64,000 bases of DNA from an uncultured Halomonas sp. (lineage in GTDB: Bacteria > Pseudomonadota > Gammaproteobacteria > Pseudomonadales > Halomonadaceae): contig NZ_CANLFS010000003.1 in the NCBI RefSeq assembly GCF_947490095.1, positions 124,001-188,000 of the forward strand. The letters are read 5' to 3'. The translations under genes were made by a program, and so were the position numbers. Numbering within the stretch: the stretch's first letter is position 1; the number at the start of each line of letters is the position of its first letter. Below are positions 14,597-23,223 of the stretch, piece after piece. The notes beneath the pieces were generated by a model. It saw only the letters and a program-made list of their open reading frames with translations, made no database searches and was not told the DNA's origin.

Positions 14597-17500
14597 GTCA
14601 CGTCGTCGTCTGCTCAAGGGGGCCGTCGCCGCCGGCGGTGCCGCTACCTTCGCGGCGGGCTACTCCGGCCCGCTGGTCAAGATGGCCAAGGGTGTCTCCG
14701 GCAGCGCCGGGGAAACGCCCAGGCACAATATCTATGGCAATGCCCTGGCCCCGGAATACCGGGTCGACCTGGACAGCGGCGAGCTGACGCCAAACCCCGA
14801 CCAGCGCACCGCCTTTACCGTCTGCTACGGCTGCACCACCAAGTGCGGCGTGCGGGTGCGCATTGACAACGAGAACGACGAAGTACTGCGCACCATCGGC
14901 AACCCCTATCACCCGCTCTCCTCCGACCCGCATCTGCCGATGCGCACCCCGGTGGTCGAGGCGCTGAAAAGCGTCAGCGCCTATCAGGAACAGGGCCTGG
15001 CCGGGCGCTCCACCGCCTGCGCCCGGGGCAACGCCATGATCGCTCAGATCCAAAGCCCCCACCGCGTCACCGACTGCCTCAAGCGCGTCGGCGGCCGTGG
15101 CGAGCGGCGCTGGGAGCGCATCTCCTTCGAACGCCTGATCGAGGAGGTCTGCGAGGGCGGTGATTTGTTCGGCGAGGGCCAGGTCGACGGCCTGCGCGCC
15201 ATCCACAACCACGACGAGCCGGTCGACCCGGACAACCCCGAGTACGGCCCCAGGGCCAACCAGCTGCTGCTGATGGAAGCCACCGATTACGGCCGCTCGG
15301 CACTGCTCAAGCGCTTCGGCTTCAACTCCTTCGGCACCCGCAACTACGGCCACCACGGTTCCTACTGCGGCCTGGCGTTTCGCATGGGCTCCGGCGCGGT
15401 CATGGACGACATGGCCGGCTACGCTCACGTCAAGCCGGACTATACCAACGCCAAGTTCGCGCTGTTCATCGGCACCGCGCCGAGCCAGGCGGGCAACCCC
15501 TTCAAGCGCCAGGGCCGGCTGCTGGCCGAGGCGCGCTCCACCGGCAGCCTGGACTACATCGTCGTCGATCCAGGCCTCAACGCCGCGGCCTCTCACGCCG
15601 CCGGCGAGCGCAGCCGCTGGGTGCCGATCCGGCCGGCCAGCGATACCGCCTTCGCCATGGCCATGATCCAGTGGCTGATCGCGCATGAGGCCTACGCCGC
15701 CGACTACCTGGCCATTCCCAGCCCTCGGGCCGCCGAGGCCGCCGACGAGAACGGCCACACCAACGCCACTCACCTGGTGATCGAGAGCGCGGACCATCCG
15801 CGCCGCGGCCACTTCCTGCGCCTGTCCGACCTGGGCCGGGCCGAGGCCGACAGCGACGCCGACGACCTGCTGGTGGTGGACGCCGGCGGCGAACTCAAGC
15901 CCAGCGCCGAGGTCGCCAAGGCGACGCTGTTCGTCGAGCGGGACATCGAGGGCCCGGAGGGCAGCCTTCGGGTCAAGAGCAGCCTGACCAAGCTGCGCGA
16001 CTCCGCCAACGAGTACAGCCTGGAGGAGTACGCCGAGCAGTGTGGCATCGAGGCCCGCCTCATTCGGCGCATCGCCGAGCGTTTCGCCGCCTATGGCCGT
16101 GAGGCCGTGGTCGACACCCACGGCGGCATGATGTCGGCCACCGGCTTCTACGGCGCCTATGGCCTGCTGATGCTCAACCTGCTGGCGGGCAGCTTCAACC
16201 GCCAGGGCGGTGCCGCCCTGGGCGGCGGCAAGTTCAACGGCACCGGCAGCGGCCCGCGCTACGACCTGTCGGGCTTCCCCGGCAAGCGTGGCCCCCAGGG
16301 CGTGTTCGTGTCGCGCACGCGCTTCGCCTACGAGGATACCTCGGAGTACCGCCGCAAGGTGGATGCCGGCGAGAACCCCTACCCGGCCAAGGCACCCTGG
16401 CGCTCCCTGGCACCCCCCATCCTTACCGAGCAGCTGTCCTCGGCACTGGACGGCTACCCCTACCCGATCAAGGCGGTGATCGGCTGCATGGCCAACCCCC
16501 TCTACGGCCAGGCCGGGCTTGAAACCACCATCGGCGAAAAGCTCAAGGACCCCGGCAACCTGGGGCTTTACGTGGCCATCGACGGCTTCATCAACGAGAC
16601 CAACCGCTATGCCGACTACATCGTGCCGGACTCGGTGATGTACGAGGTATGGGGCTTTACCGGCGCCTGGAGCGGTACCCTGACGAAGATGACCACCGCC
16701 TGCTGGCCCATCGTCGAGCCCCGCCAGCAGAAGACCGCCGAGGGCGAACCGGTGAGCATGGAGGCCTTCTTCATCGCCGCCGCCAAGCGGCTGGGGCTGC
16801 CTGGCTTCGGCGACGAGGCCATTCCCGGCGCCGACGGCAAGCTCCACCCGTTGAACCGCGCCGAGGACTTCTTCCTGCGCGCGGCGGCCAATATCGCCCA
16901 CCAGGGCGAACCGCTGCCCGCGGCGAGCGACAGCGATATTCGGCACGGCGGCATCGAGCCGCTGCTCGGCAAGCTCGAGCGTACCCTGCCGGAGAGCGAG
17001 CGCGGCCCGGTGGCCTATCTCTACGCCCGGGGCGGGCGCTTCGAAGAACACGACGCCGCCTATGCCAAGGGCAAGAAGCTCGGCCATGCCTGGTCGCGGC
17101 CACTGTGTGTCTACAACCCCCGGGTCGGCACCGCCTTCGACAGCCAGACCGGCGAGCGCCTGGCCGGCACGCCCCGCCTGCAGCAGGCCCGGATGTCCGA
17201 TGGGCGCCTCATGCGTGAGGTCTACCCCGAGGACGAATGGCCGCTGCTGGCGTTCTCCTACAAGTCCAACGTCATGAACTCCTACGCCATCGGCCTGGAA
17301 CGGCTACGCATGATCAAGCCCTACAACCCGGTGCTGCTGCATACCCAGGACGCGGCTCGTCATGGCATCCAGCATGGCGACACCGTGCGCATCGAAAGCC
17401 CCGGCAACACGGTCACCGCCCTGGCGCTGGTCAGCGACGGCGTGATGCAGGGGGCCCTGGGCATCGAGCACAGCTTCGGTCACACCGAGCTGGGCGCCAG

Positions 17501-17681
17501 CCAGCACATCGTCGACGGCGAGGCCTTCTCCGGCAATGACTGGGTCGGGGCCGGCATCAACATCAACGACCTGGGGTTCGCCGACCCCACTCGCGAGGTC
17601 GCCGGCACCTGGCTTGAAGGCGTCAGCGGCGCCTCCGTGCGCCAGGGCCTGCCGATTCGCATCTCCCGCGTCGACGCCTGA
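14589..17681 (+). CDS. ttrA: Tetrathionate reductase catalytic molybdopterin subunit
   Basis: 1030 aa, close to the known TtrA length. A twin-arginine signal (SRRRLLKGAVAAGG) is followed by the [4Fe-4S] motif C79-x2-C82-x3-C86 and C144. The likely molybdenum ligand is Cys260 (GHHGSYCGLAFRMG), as in TtrA, PsrA and ArrA relatives. The enzyme reduces tetrathionate to thiosulfate in the periplasm as a respiratory electron acceptor; the Salmonella enzyme also acts on trithionate and, as I recall, selenate. It overlaps ttrC by 8 bp, with AAGGAG upstream. A strong terminator closes the operon. A related thiosulfate, arsenate or selenate reductase cannot be wholly excluded, but the B-C-A order favours Ttr. 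Confidence 0.9.
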   Translation: MDKSRRRLLKGAVAAGGAATFAAGYSGPLVKMAKGVSGSAGETPRHNIYGNALAPEYRVDLDSGELTPNPDQRTAFTVCYGCTTKCGVRVRIDNENDEVLRTIGNPYHPLSSDPHLPMRTPVVEALKSVSAYQEQGLAGRSTACARGNAMIAQIQSPHRVTDCLKRVGGRGERRWERISFERLIEEVCEGGDLFGEGQVDGLRAIHNHDEPVDPDNPEYGPRANQLLLMEATDYGRSALLKRFGFNSFGTRNYGHHGSYCGLAFRMGSGAVMDDMAGYAHVKPDYTNAKFALFIGTAPSQAGNPFKRQGRLLAEARSTGSLDYIVVDPGLNAAASHAAGERSRWVPIRPASDTAFAMAMIQWLIAHEAYAADYLAIPSPRAAEAADENGHTNATHLVIESADHPRRGHFLRLSDLGRAEADSDADDLLVVDAGGELKPSAEVAKATLFVERDIEGPEGSLRVKSSLTKLRDSANEYSLEEYAEQCGIEARLIRRIAERFAAYGREAVVDTHGGMMSATGFYGAYGLLMLNLLAGSFNRQGGAALGGGKFNGTGSGPRYDLSGFPGKRGPQGVFVSRTRFAYEDTSEYRRKVDAGENPYPAKAPWRSLAPPILTEQLSSALDGYPYPIKAVIGCMANPLYGQAGLETTIGEKLKDPGNLGLYVAIDGFINETNRYADYIVPDSVMYEVWGFTGAWSGTLTKMTTACWPIVEPRQQKTAEGEPVSMEAFFIAAAKRLGLPGFGDEAIPGADGKLHPLNRAEDFFLRAAANIAHQGEPLPAASDSDIRHGGIEPLLGKLERTLPESERGPVAYLYARGGRFEEHDAAYAKGKKLGHAWSRPLCVYNPRVGTAFDSQTGERLAGTPRLQQARMSDGRLMREVYPEDEWPLLAFSYKSNVMNSYAIGLERLRMIKPYNPVLLHTQDAARHGIQHGDTVRIESPGNTVTALALVSDGVMQGALGIEHSFGHTELGASQHIVDGEAFSGNDWVGAGININDLGFADPTREVAGTWLEGVSGASVRQGLPIRISRVDA

Positions 17682-17707
17682 CCGATACGTCGCCACTGCA
17701 CCAGACA

Positions 17708-17737
17708 ACGCGTGTCGGGAAACCGGCACGCGTTTTT
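17708..17737 (+). terminator. Intrinsic terminator of the ttrBCA operon
   Basis: An 11-bp stem (17708-17718 with 17723-17733, one G-U pair), a GAAA tetraloop and a run of five T. It lies 27 bp past the ttrA stop. Confidence 0.9.
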
Positions 17738-17788
17738 GCTTTAAACTGTGCCCGCGCCAATACCCACCAACCCAGAGCGACCCTGACC

Positions 17789-20080
17789 ATGCAGCCACCG
17801 CAGCAACCGGTCCTGCGCGATATTGTCCTCGTCGGCGGCGGGCACACCCATGTCGGTGTGCTGAAGCGCTTCGCCATGAATCCCGAGCCGGGCGTCAGGC
17901 TGACCCTGATCTGCCGAGACACCCATACCCCCTACTCGGGCATGCTGCCGGGCTACATCGCCGGACACTATTCCTACGACGAGGTGCATATCGACCTGCG
18001 CCGGCTGGCGGAGCATGCCGGGGCACGCTTCTTTCGCGACGAGGCCGTGGGCATCGACCACGAGGCGCGCCGCGTGCTCTGTCGCTCGCGCCCCTCGGTG
18101 CCCTATGACTGGATGTCGATCAATATCGGCTCGACCCCCCATGTGGAGGCGGTCAGCGGCGCCGGCGAGCATGCCATCCCGGTCAAGCCGATCCACCGCT
18201 TCAACGACCGCTGGCAATCCCTGCTCCACCGCCTCGAGGCACACCCGGGACGGACCCGCGTCGCGGTGGTGGGCGGCGGTGCCGGCGGCGTCGAGCTGCT
18301 GCTGGCCATGCAGTACCGGTTAAGCAGGGAGCTGACCGCCCGGGGACGCGACCCGGACGAGCTCTCCTTCTCGCTTTTCACCCGTGGCGAGAAGCTCCTG
18401 GCGACCCACAACCCCCGGGTACGCGCCCGCTTCCAGCGGATCCTGGCCCGGCGAGGCGTCGAGGTTCATACCGCCACCGAGGTCGTGGACGTCGAGGCGC
18501 AGCGCCTGCAGACCGCGGACGGCACCTGGCACCCCGCCGACGAGATCGTCTGGGTCACCAACGCCGGCGGCGCCCCCTGGCTGCGCGATACGCGGCTGGG
18601 CCTCGACGACGCCGGCTTTATCGAAGTCGGCGATACCCTGCAGACACCATCGGACCCCCGGATCTTCGCCGCCGGCGATATCGCTCATCAGCTCGGCTTC
18701 CCCCGTGAGAAGGCCGGCGTCTTCGCCGTGCGTCAGGGCCGACCGCTGGCCGACAACCTGCGTGCCGCCGTGACCGGGCGCCCCCTGACGCCCTACCGCC
18801 CCCAGGCCAAGTGGCTGGCGCTGATCACCACCGGCGGTCCCCATGCCGTGGCCTCCCGGGGCTGGCTCTGCCTGGCCGGCGACTGGGTATGGCGCTGGAA
18901 AGACTGGATCGATCGGGGCTTCATGGCGAAGTTCAACGACCTGCCGGCCATGGAAGAACCCTCGAGCGGGGCGTCGAAGCGCCGCCGGGTGGTGCTGAAT
19001 GAAGAGGAAAACACCCAGGCAGCCTCGGCGCTTGCCATGCGCTGCGGGGGCTGTGGGGCCAAGGTGGGTGCATCGGTGCTTTCCAGGGCCCTGGCGACTC
19101 TCGACCCGGTGGCCCGCGAGGAGGTGAAGGTCGGCCTGCATGCCCCGGACGACGCCGCCGTGGTACGCGTCCCGCCGGGCAAGGACATGGTGCACAGCAT
19201 CGATTTCTTCCGCGCCTTCATCGATGACCCCTATGTCTTCGGCAAGATCGCCGCCAACCACGCCCTGGGCGATATCTTCGCCATGGGTGCCGAGGCCCAG
19301 ACCGCCACCGCCGTGGCCACGGTGCCCCAGGGGCTCGAGGCCAAGGTGGAGGATACCGTTCACCAGATGATGTGCGGCGCCGTGGAGGTCCTCGACGCGG
19401 CGGGCTGCGCCCTGGTCGGCGGGCATACCGGCGAAGGCGGCGAGCTGGCCCTGGGGTTTGCCGTCAATGGGCTGATCGATGCCGACCCCGACAGCGACTC
19501 GGGGCCCCTCACCAAGGGTGGCCTGCGTCCCGGTCAGGCGTTGATCCTGACCAAGCCCATCGGTACCGGCACCCTGTTCGCCGCCCACGCCCGCCTCCAG
19601 GCCCGGGGTCGCTGGATCGATGCCGCCCTGGCGAGCATGTGCCAGTCCAGCCGCCAGGCGGCAGACTGCCTGCGCGAGCATGGCGCCACCGCCTGCACCG
19701 ACCTCACCGGCTTCGGCCTGCTGGGGCACCTGGTCGAGATGACGCGCCCCGCGGGCGTGGATGCCGAGATCGATCTGGCGGCCCTGCCGCTGCTCGAGGG
19801 TGCCGAGGAGACCGTGGCGGCCGGCATCCTGAGCTCTCTGCAGCCCGCCAACGTTCGCCTGCGCCGGGCCATCCACGACCCGGCCCGATGGCACGGACAC
19901 CCCCGTTATCCGCTGCTCTTCGATCCCCAGACCGCCGGCGGCCTGCTGGCCAGCGTGCCTGCCGAACGCGCCGAGGACTGCCTGGCGGCCCTGCAAGCCC
20001 TGGGCTACGCGCAAGCCGCCCTGGTCGGCCGGGTCCTCGCCCCCGGCGAGGCGCTGGAGCCCATTCACCTCAAGGATTGA
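17789..20080 (+). CDS. selD: Fused FAD/NAD(P)H oxidoreductase - selenide, water dikinase (SelD)
   Basis: 763 aa, two enzymes in one chain. Residues about 10-375 are an NDH-2-like flavoprotein: FAD motif DIVLVGGGHTHVGVL, second dinucleotide motif VAVVGGGAGGVELLLAM, and RIFAAGDIAHQLGFPREKAG. Residues about 405-763 are SelD: MRCGGCGAKVG carries Cys419, Cys422 and Lys425, the latter two aligning with the E. coli catalytic pair Cys17/Lys20. Further SelD motifs are DDAAVVRVPPGKDMVHSID, ALGDIFAMGA and GGHTGEGGELALGF. SelD makes selenophosphate from selenide and ATP. This fusion is known in several bacteria; the flavoprotein is thought to supply reduced selenium. No in-frame TGA is needed, so this SelD is not itself a selenoprotein. 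The ribosome site is weak. Confidence 0.93.
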   Translation: MQPPQQPVLRDIVLVGGGHTHVGVLKRFAMNPEPGVRLTLICRDTHTPYSGMLPGYIAGHYSYDEVHIDLRRLAEHAGARFFRDEAVGIDHEARRVLCRSRPSVPYDWMSINIGSTPHVEAVSGAGEHAIPVKPIHRFNDRWQSLLHRLEAHPGRTRVAVVGGGAGGVELLLAMQYRLSRELTARGRDPDELSFSLFTRGEKLLATHNPRVRARFQRILARRGVEVHTATEVVDVEAQRLQTADGTWHPADEIVWVTNAGGAPWLRDTRLGLDDAGFIEVGDTLQTPSDPRIFAAGDIAHQLGFPREKAGVFAVRQGRPLADNLRAAVTGRPLTPYRPQAKWLALITTGGPHAVASRGWLCLAGDWVWRWKDWIDRGFMAKFNDLPAMEEPSSGASKRRRVVLNEEENTQAASALAMRCGGCGAKVGASVLSRALATLDPVAREEVKVGLHAPDDAAVVRVPPGKDMVHSIDFFRAFIDDPYVFGKIAANHALGDIFAMGAEAQTATAVATVPQGLEAKVEDTVHQMMCGAVEVLDAAGCALVGGHTGEGGELALGFAVNGLIDADPDSDSGPLTKGGLRPGQALILTKPIGTGTLFAAHARLQARGRWIDAALASMCQSSRQAADCLREHGATACTDLTGFGLLGHLVEMTRPAGVDAEIDLAALPLLEGAEETVAAGILSSLQPANVRLRRAIHDPARWHGHPRYPLLFDPQTAGGLLASVPAERAEDCLAALQALGYAQAALVGRVLAPGEALEPIHLKD

Positions 20081-20112
20081 TCTCGGCGGGGCTCGATGTC
20101 ACGCGGGGCGGG

Positions 20113-20143
20113 GCCGGGGCAGTCGTAATGTCCCCGGCTTTTT
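20113..20143 (+). terminator. Intrinsic terminator after selD
   Basis: A 7-bp GC stem (20113-20119 with 20132-20138), a 12-nt loop and five T. It separates selD from the following ABC transporter genes, which therefore may have their own promoter in 20144-20203, although I see no clear one. Confidence 0.75.
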
Positions 20144-20203
20144 GACAAAATTGGCTCGGCTCACTCCTCTTCCAGCCTCGCCCATTACCGCAAGGAACAT
20201 CTC

Positions 20204-21070
20204 ATGCCGCAACGTCTCTCCTTCGTCTTGCCGGTGGCATTGCCGCTGCTGCTTGCCGCCCCGCTGGTCGCGGCGGACCCCTTCGTGTTTACCGCCATCC
20301 CCGACGAGGACGAGACACGCCTGCAGCAGCGCTTCCAGAAGGTCGCCGATTATCTCGCCGACGAACTGGAGGTCGAGGTACGCTTCGTGCCGGTGAAGTC
20401 CTATGCCGCGGCGGTCACCGCCTTTCGCAACGACCAGGTGCAGCTGGCCTGGTTCGGCGGCCTCTCCGGCGTTCAGGCCCGCGAGCGCGTGCCCGGCTCC
20501 AGGGCACTGGCCCAGGGTGTCGAGGACGCCGAGTTCCGGACCTACTTCATCGCCCACGAAAGCACCGGCCTGGATGAGGACACGGGGCTGGTCGACGCCA
20601 TGCGCGACATGACCTTCACCTTCGGCTCCAAGGGCTCCACGTCCGGCCGCCTGATGCCCGAGCACTACCTGCGCCAGGCCTTCGGCGAGGCCCCCGAAGC
20701 GGTCTTCTCCCGCGTGGGCTTCAGCGGCAACCACAGCCGCACCGCCTCGCTGGTCGCCTCCGGGGCCTATCAGCTGGGGGCGCTCAACTACACCGTGTGG
20801 GAGAACGAGCTCGAGGCCGGCAATATCGACCTCGATGGCGTCGAAGTGGTCTGGAAGACCCCGACCTATCCGGACTACCAGTGGACGATCCGCGGCGGCA
20901 TCGACGAGCGCTTCGGCGAAGGCTTCGCCGACCGCGTCCAGCAGGCGTTGCTCGATATGGACGACCCGGACCTACTCGAGAGCTTCCCGCGCTCCGGCTT
21001 CATTCCGGTAGACAACGACGACTACGAGGTCATCCGCCAAGTCGGCCAGCAGCTCGACATCCTCGACTGA
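20204..21070 (+). CDS. PhnD-like ABC transporter binding protein, putative selenate/selenite type
   Basis: 288 aa. Signal peptide of about 23 residues (ending AAPLVAA). The mature protein begins with the PhnD-superfamily pattern FVFTAIPDEDETRLQQRFQK, then VRFVPVKSYAAAVTAFRNDQ and LAWFGGLSGVQAR; FTFGSKGSTSGRLMPEHY forms the anion-binding loop. A PhnD subgroup has been named putative selenate transporter binding protein because it travels with selD, and this gene lies directly after selD. The substrate is inferred from that context only; phosphonate or phosphite remain possible. It begins a three-gene unit whose cistrons overlap or nearly touch. CAAGGAA precedes the ATG. Confidence 0.8.
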   Translation: MPQRLSFVLPVALPLLLAAPLVAADPFVFTAIPDEDETRLQQRFQKVADYLADELEVEVRFVPVKSYAAAVTAFRNDQVQLAWFGGLSGVQARERVPGSRALAQGVEDAEFRTYFIAHESTGLDEDTGLVDAMRDMTFTFGSKGSTSGRLMPEHYLRQAFGEAPEAVFSRVGFSGNHSRTASLVASGAYQLGALNYTVWENELEAGNIDLDGVEVVWKTPTYPDYQWTIRGGIDERFGEGFADRVQQALLDMDDPDLLESFPRSGFIPVDNDDYEVIRQVGQQLDILD

Positions 21071-21723
21071 TGACCTCGCTCGCCCTCACGGACCTGGTAG
21101 CCGACTACGGCGGAGAACGCGTGATCGGCCCGCTCGACCTGACGCTGGCCCACGGCGAACGCGTCTCTCTGGTCGGCAAGAGCGGCGCCGGAAAGTCCAC
21201 GCTGCTGGGCGTCATGCAGCAGCGCTGGCGGCATCTCGGTGCCGCCCTGATGCCCCAGCAGCTGGGCCTGGTGCCCTCGCTGAGCGTATTCCACAACGTC
21301 TATATGGGCGGGCTCGCCAGGCATTCTACCTGGTACAACCTGGCCACCCTGGCGCGCCCCTTTCGCCGCGATATCGACGCCATCACGCCCCTGCTCGAAC
21401 GCTTCGATATCGCCGACAAGTGCTGGGCCCCGGTCGGCGAGCTCTCCGGCGGCCAGGGCCAGCGCGTCGCGGCGGCTCGGGCGATTCACCAGCGCGGCGG
21501 CTTTCTGCTTGCCGACGAGCCGATATCGGCCCTCGATGGCCCGCTGGCCGAGCGGGTGCTGACCGCGCTGGGTGAAGCCTATCCCACCTCGGTGCTGGCG
21601 ATGCATGACGTGGAGCTGGCCCTGCGCTTCACCGACCGCGTCGTGGGCATCGCCGATGGCAGGATCGCCCTGGACGAGGCCACCCACAGGCTGAACGCCC
21701 GGGACCTTCTGGAACTGTACTGA
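21070..21723 (+). CDS. ABC transporter ATP-binding protein (PhnC-like)
   Basis: 217 aa ATPase. Walker A is VGKSGAGKST (residues about 35-44), the Q-loop region is LMPQQLGLVPSLS, the signature is ELSGGQGQRVAAARA, and Walker B is GFLLADEPISALDG, with His in LAMHDVE. It powers the transporter formed with the neighbours. The start ATG at 21070 shares its A with the TGA of the preceding gene (TGATG), a coupled arrangement. It is somewhat shorter than PhnC of E. coli (about 262 aa). Confidence 0.9.
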   Translation: MTSLALTDLVADYGGERVIGPLDLTLAHGERVSLVGKSGAGKSTLLGVMQQRWRHLGAALMPQQLGLVPSLSVFHNVYMGGLARHSTWYNLATLARPFRRDIDAITPLLERFDIADKCWAPVGELSGGQGQRVAAARAIHQRGGFLLADEPISALDGPLAERVLTALGEAYPTSVLAMHDVELALRFTDRVVGIADGRIALDEATHRLNARDLLELY

Positions 21724-21725
21724 TC

Positions 21726-23213
21726 ATGTGGCATTCGGCAACCGTACGCACCAGCCTGGGCTTCGTTGCGCTGGCCCTCGTCTGCCTCCTCATGGCCGAC
21801 TTCCAGATCAGCGCCCACGACCCCTGGGCGGAGCTGGGGCGCCTCTTCCTGGGGGTGACACGGCCGAGCTTCTCGGCCATGGACTATCTCGGCGAGGCGG
21901 TCGTCCGCACCCTGGCCTTCGCCTTCGTCGGGGTGGGCCTGGGGGCCGCGGCAGGCCTGATGCTGGCCCTGGTGTTCCGGCATCGCGCGGTGCGTACCAC
22001 CTGCGCCTTCATCCGCGCCATTCACGAGCTGTTCTGGGCGTTGATCTTCCTGCAGTTCTTCGGCCTGCATCCACTGACCGGGGTGCTGGCCATCGCCATT
22101 CCCTATGCCGGCATCTTCGCCAAGGTCTATGCGGAGATCCTCGACGAGAGCGATCCACAGCCGTCGACGGTGGTCCCCCATGGCACCGGCGTGGTCTCGG
22201 CACTTGCTTACACCCGCTTCAGCCAGGCCTGGCCACACCTGGCCAGCTACACCGCCTATCGACTCGAGTGCGGCCTGCGCTCCAGCACCGTACTGGGCTT
22301 CGTGGGGATGCCCACCCTGGGCTTCTACCTGGAGTCCTCGTTCGCCCAGGGCCAGTACGCCACGGTGGGGGCGCTACTGCTGCTCTTCTACGCGCTGATC
22401 GCCACCCTCAAGCTCTGGGCCCGCCCGCGCCTGCTGCCGCTCTACCTGCTGGCCGCCCCCTTCCTGCTCGGCGACGGCCTGCCGATACGCTGGCAGAGCG
22501 TCTCGCGGTTCTTTACCGAGGATATCGTTCCCGAGCCACTGCGCCAGGGTGAGGGGGTCGCCGGCCTCGTCCCCTGGCTGGGCGATATACTGGCCAACGA
22601 CGCCCTGCCGGGCCTCTGGAATACCCTGCTGCTGACCCAGATCGCCCTGGTGGCGACCGGCCTGCTGGCGCTCATGCTGTACCCGCTGGTCTCGCAGCAC
22701 TTCACGGGACGCCACGCCGCCGGCCGAGTGCGAGGCGCCCTCGGCCACGGCGTGCTGGTCATCCTGCGCTCGACCCCGGAATACCTGCTGGCCTTTATCC
22801 TGCTGCAGCTGTGGGGCCCCTCGATGCTGCCGGCGGTGGTGGCGCTGGCCATTCACAATGGCGGCATCATCGGTCACCTGGTAGGCCAGCGCAGCAACCA
22901 GATCACGCTACGCCCGGATGCGCCGCGGGGCATCGAACGCTACGCCTTCGAGCTGACCCCACGGCTCTATGGCCCCTTCCTGGCCCTGCTGTTCTACCGC
23001 TGGGAAATCATCATGCGCGAGACCGCCATCCTCGGCATCCTCGGCATCGCCACCCTGGGTTTCCATGTCGACAGCGCCATTCAGGAGATCCGCTTCGATC
23101 GGGCGATGATCCTGATCCTGATCACCGCCCTGCTCAACATCGGCGTGGATGTCCTGGCTCGCCGCCTGCGCAACCGGCTGCGCCTGCGGCATACCGCCAG
23201 CTGCGAGCCCTGA
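21726..23213 (+). CDS. ABC transporter permease, two PhnE-like domains fused
   Basis: 495 aa, twice the length of a standard PhnE. Residues about 1-235 and 285-495 each hold a set of membrane segments and an EAA-type loop (GFVGMPTLGFYLESSFAQG in the first; AILGILGIATLGFHVDSAIQ in the second), so one polypeptide supplies both halves of the channel. It starts 2 bp after the stop of the ATPase gene. With the binding protein and ATPase it forms a complete importer next to selD. Confidence 0.88.
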   Translation: MWHSATVRTSLGFVALALVCLLMADFQISAHDPWAELGRLFLGVTRPSFSAMDYLGEAVVRTLAFAFVGVGLGAAAGLMLALVFRHRAVRTTCAFIRAIHELFWALIFLQFFGLHPLTGVLAIAIPYAGIFAKVYAEILDESDPQPSTVVPHGTGVVSALAYTRFSQAWPHLASYTAYRLECGLRSSTVLGFVGMPTLGFYLESSFAQGQYATVGALLLLFYALIATLKLWARPRLLPLYLLAAPFLLGDGLPIRWQSVSRFFTEDIVPEPLRQGEGVAGLVPWLGDILANDALPGLWNTLLLTQIALVATGLLALMLYPLVSQHFTGRHAAGRVRGALGHGVLVILRSTPEYLLAFILLQLWGPSMLPAVVALAIHNGGIIGHLVGQRSNQITLRPDAPRGIERYAFELTPRLYGPFLALLFYRWEIIMRETAILGILGIATLGFHVDSAIQEIRFDRAMILILITALLNIGVDVLARRLRNRLRLRHTASCEP

Positions 23214-23223
23214 CAGCCCGGGG

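Noticed and set aside
14598-17087. An 829-codon open frame antisense to ttrA
   Set aside because: No ribosome site or domain; arises from GC-rich codon periodicity of ttrA.
19037-19063. Selenocysteine in SelD itself
   Set aside because: The active-site codons are TGC and TGT (Cys); there is no in-frame TGA.
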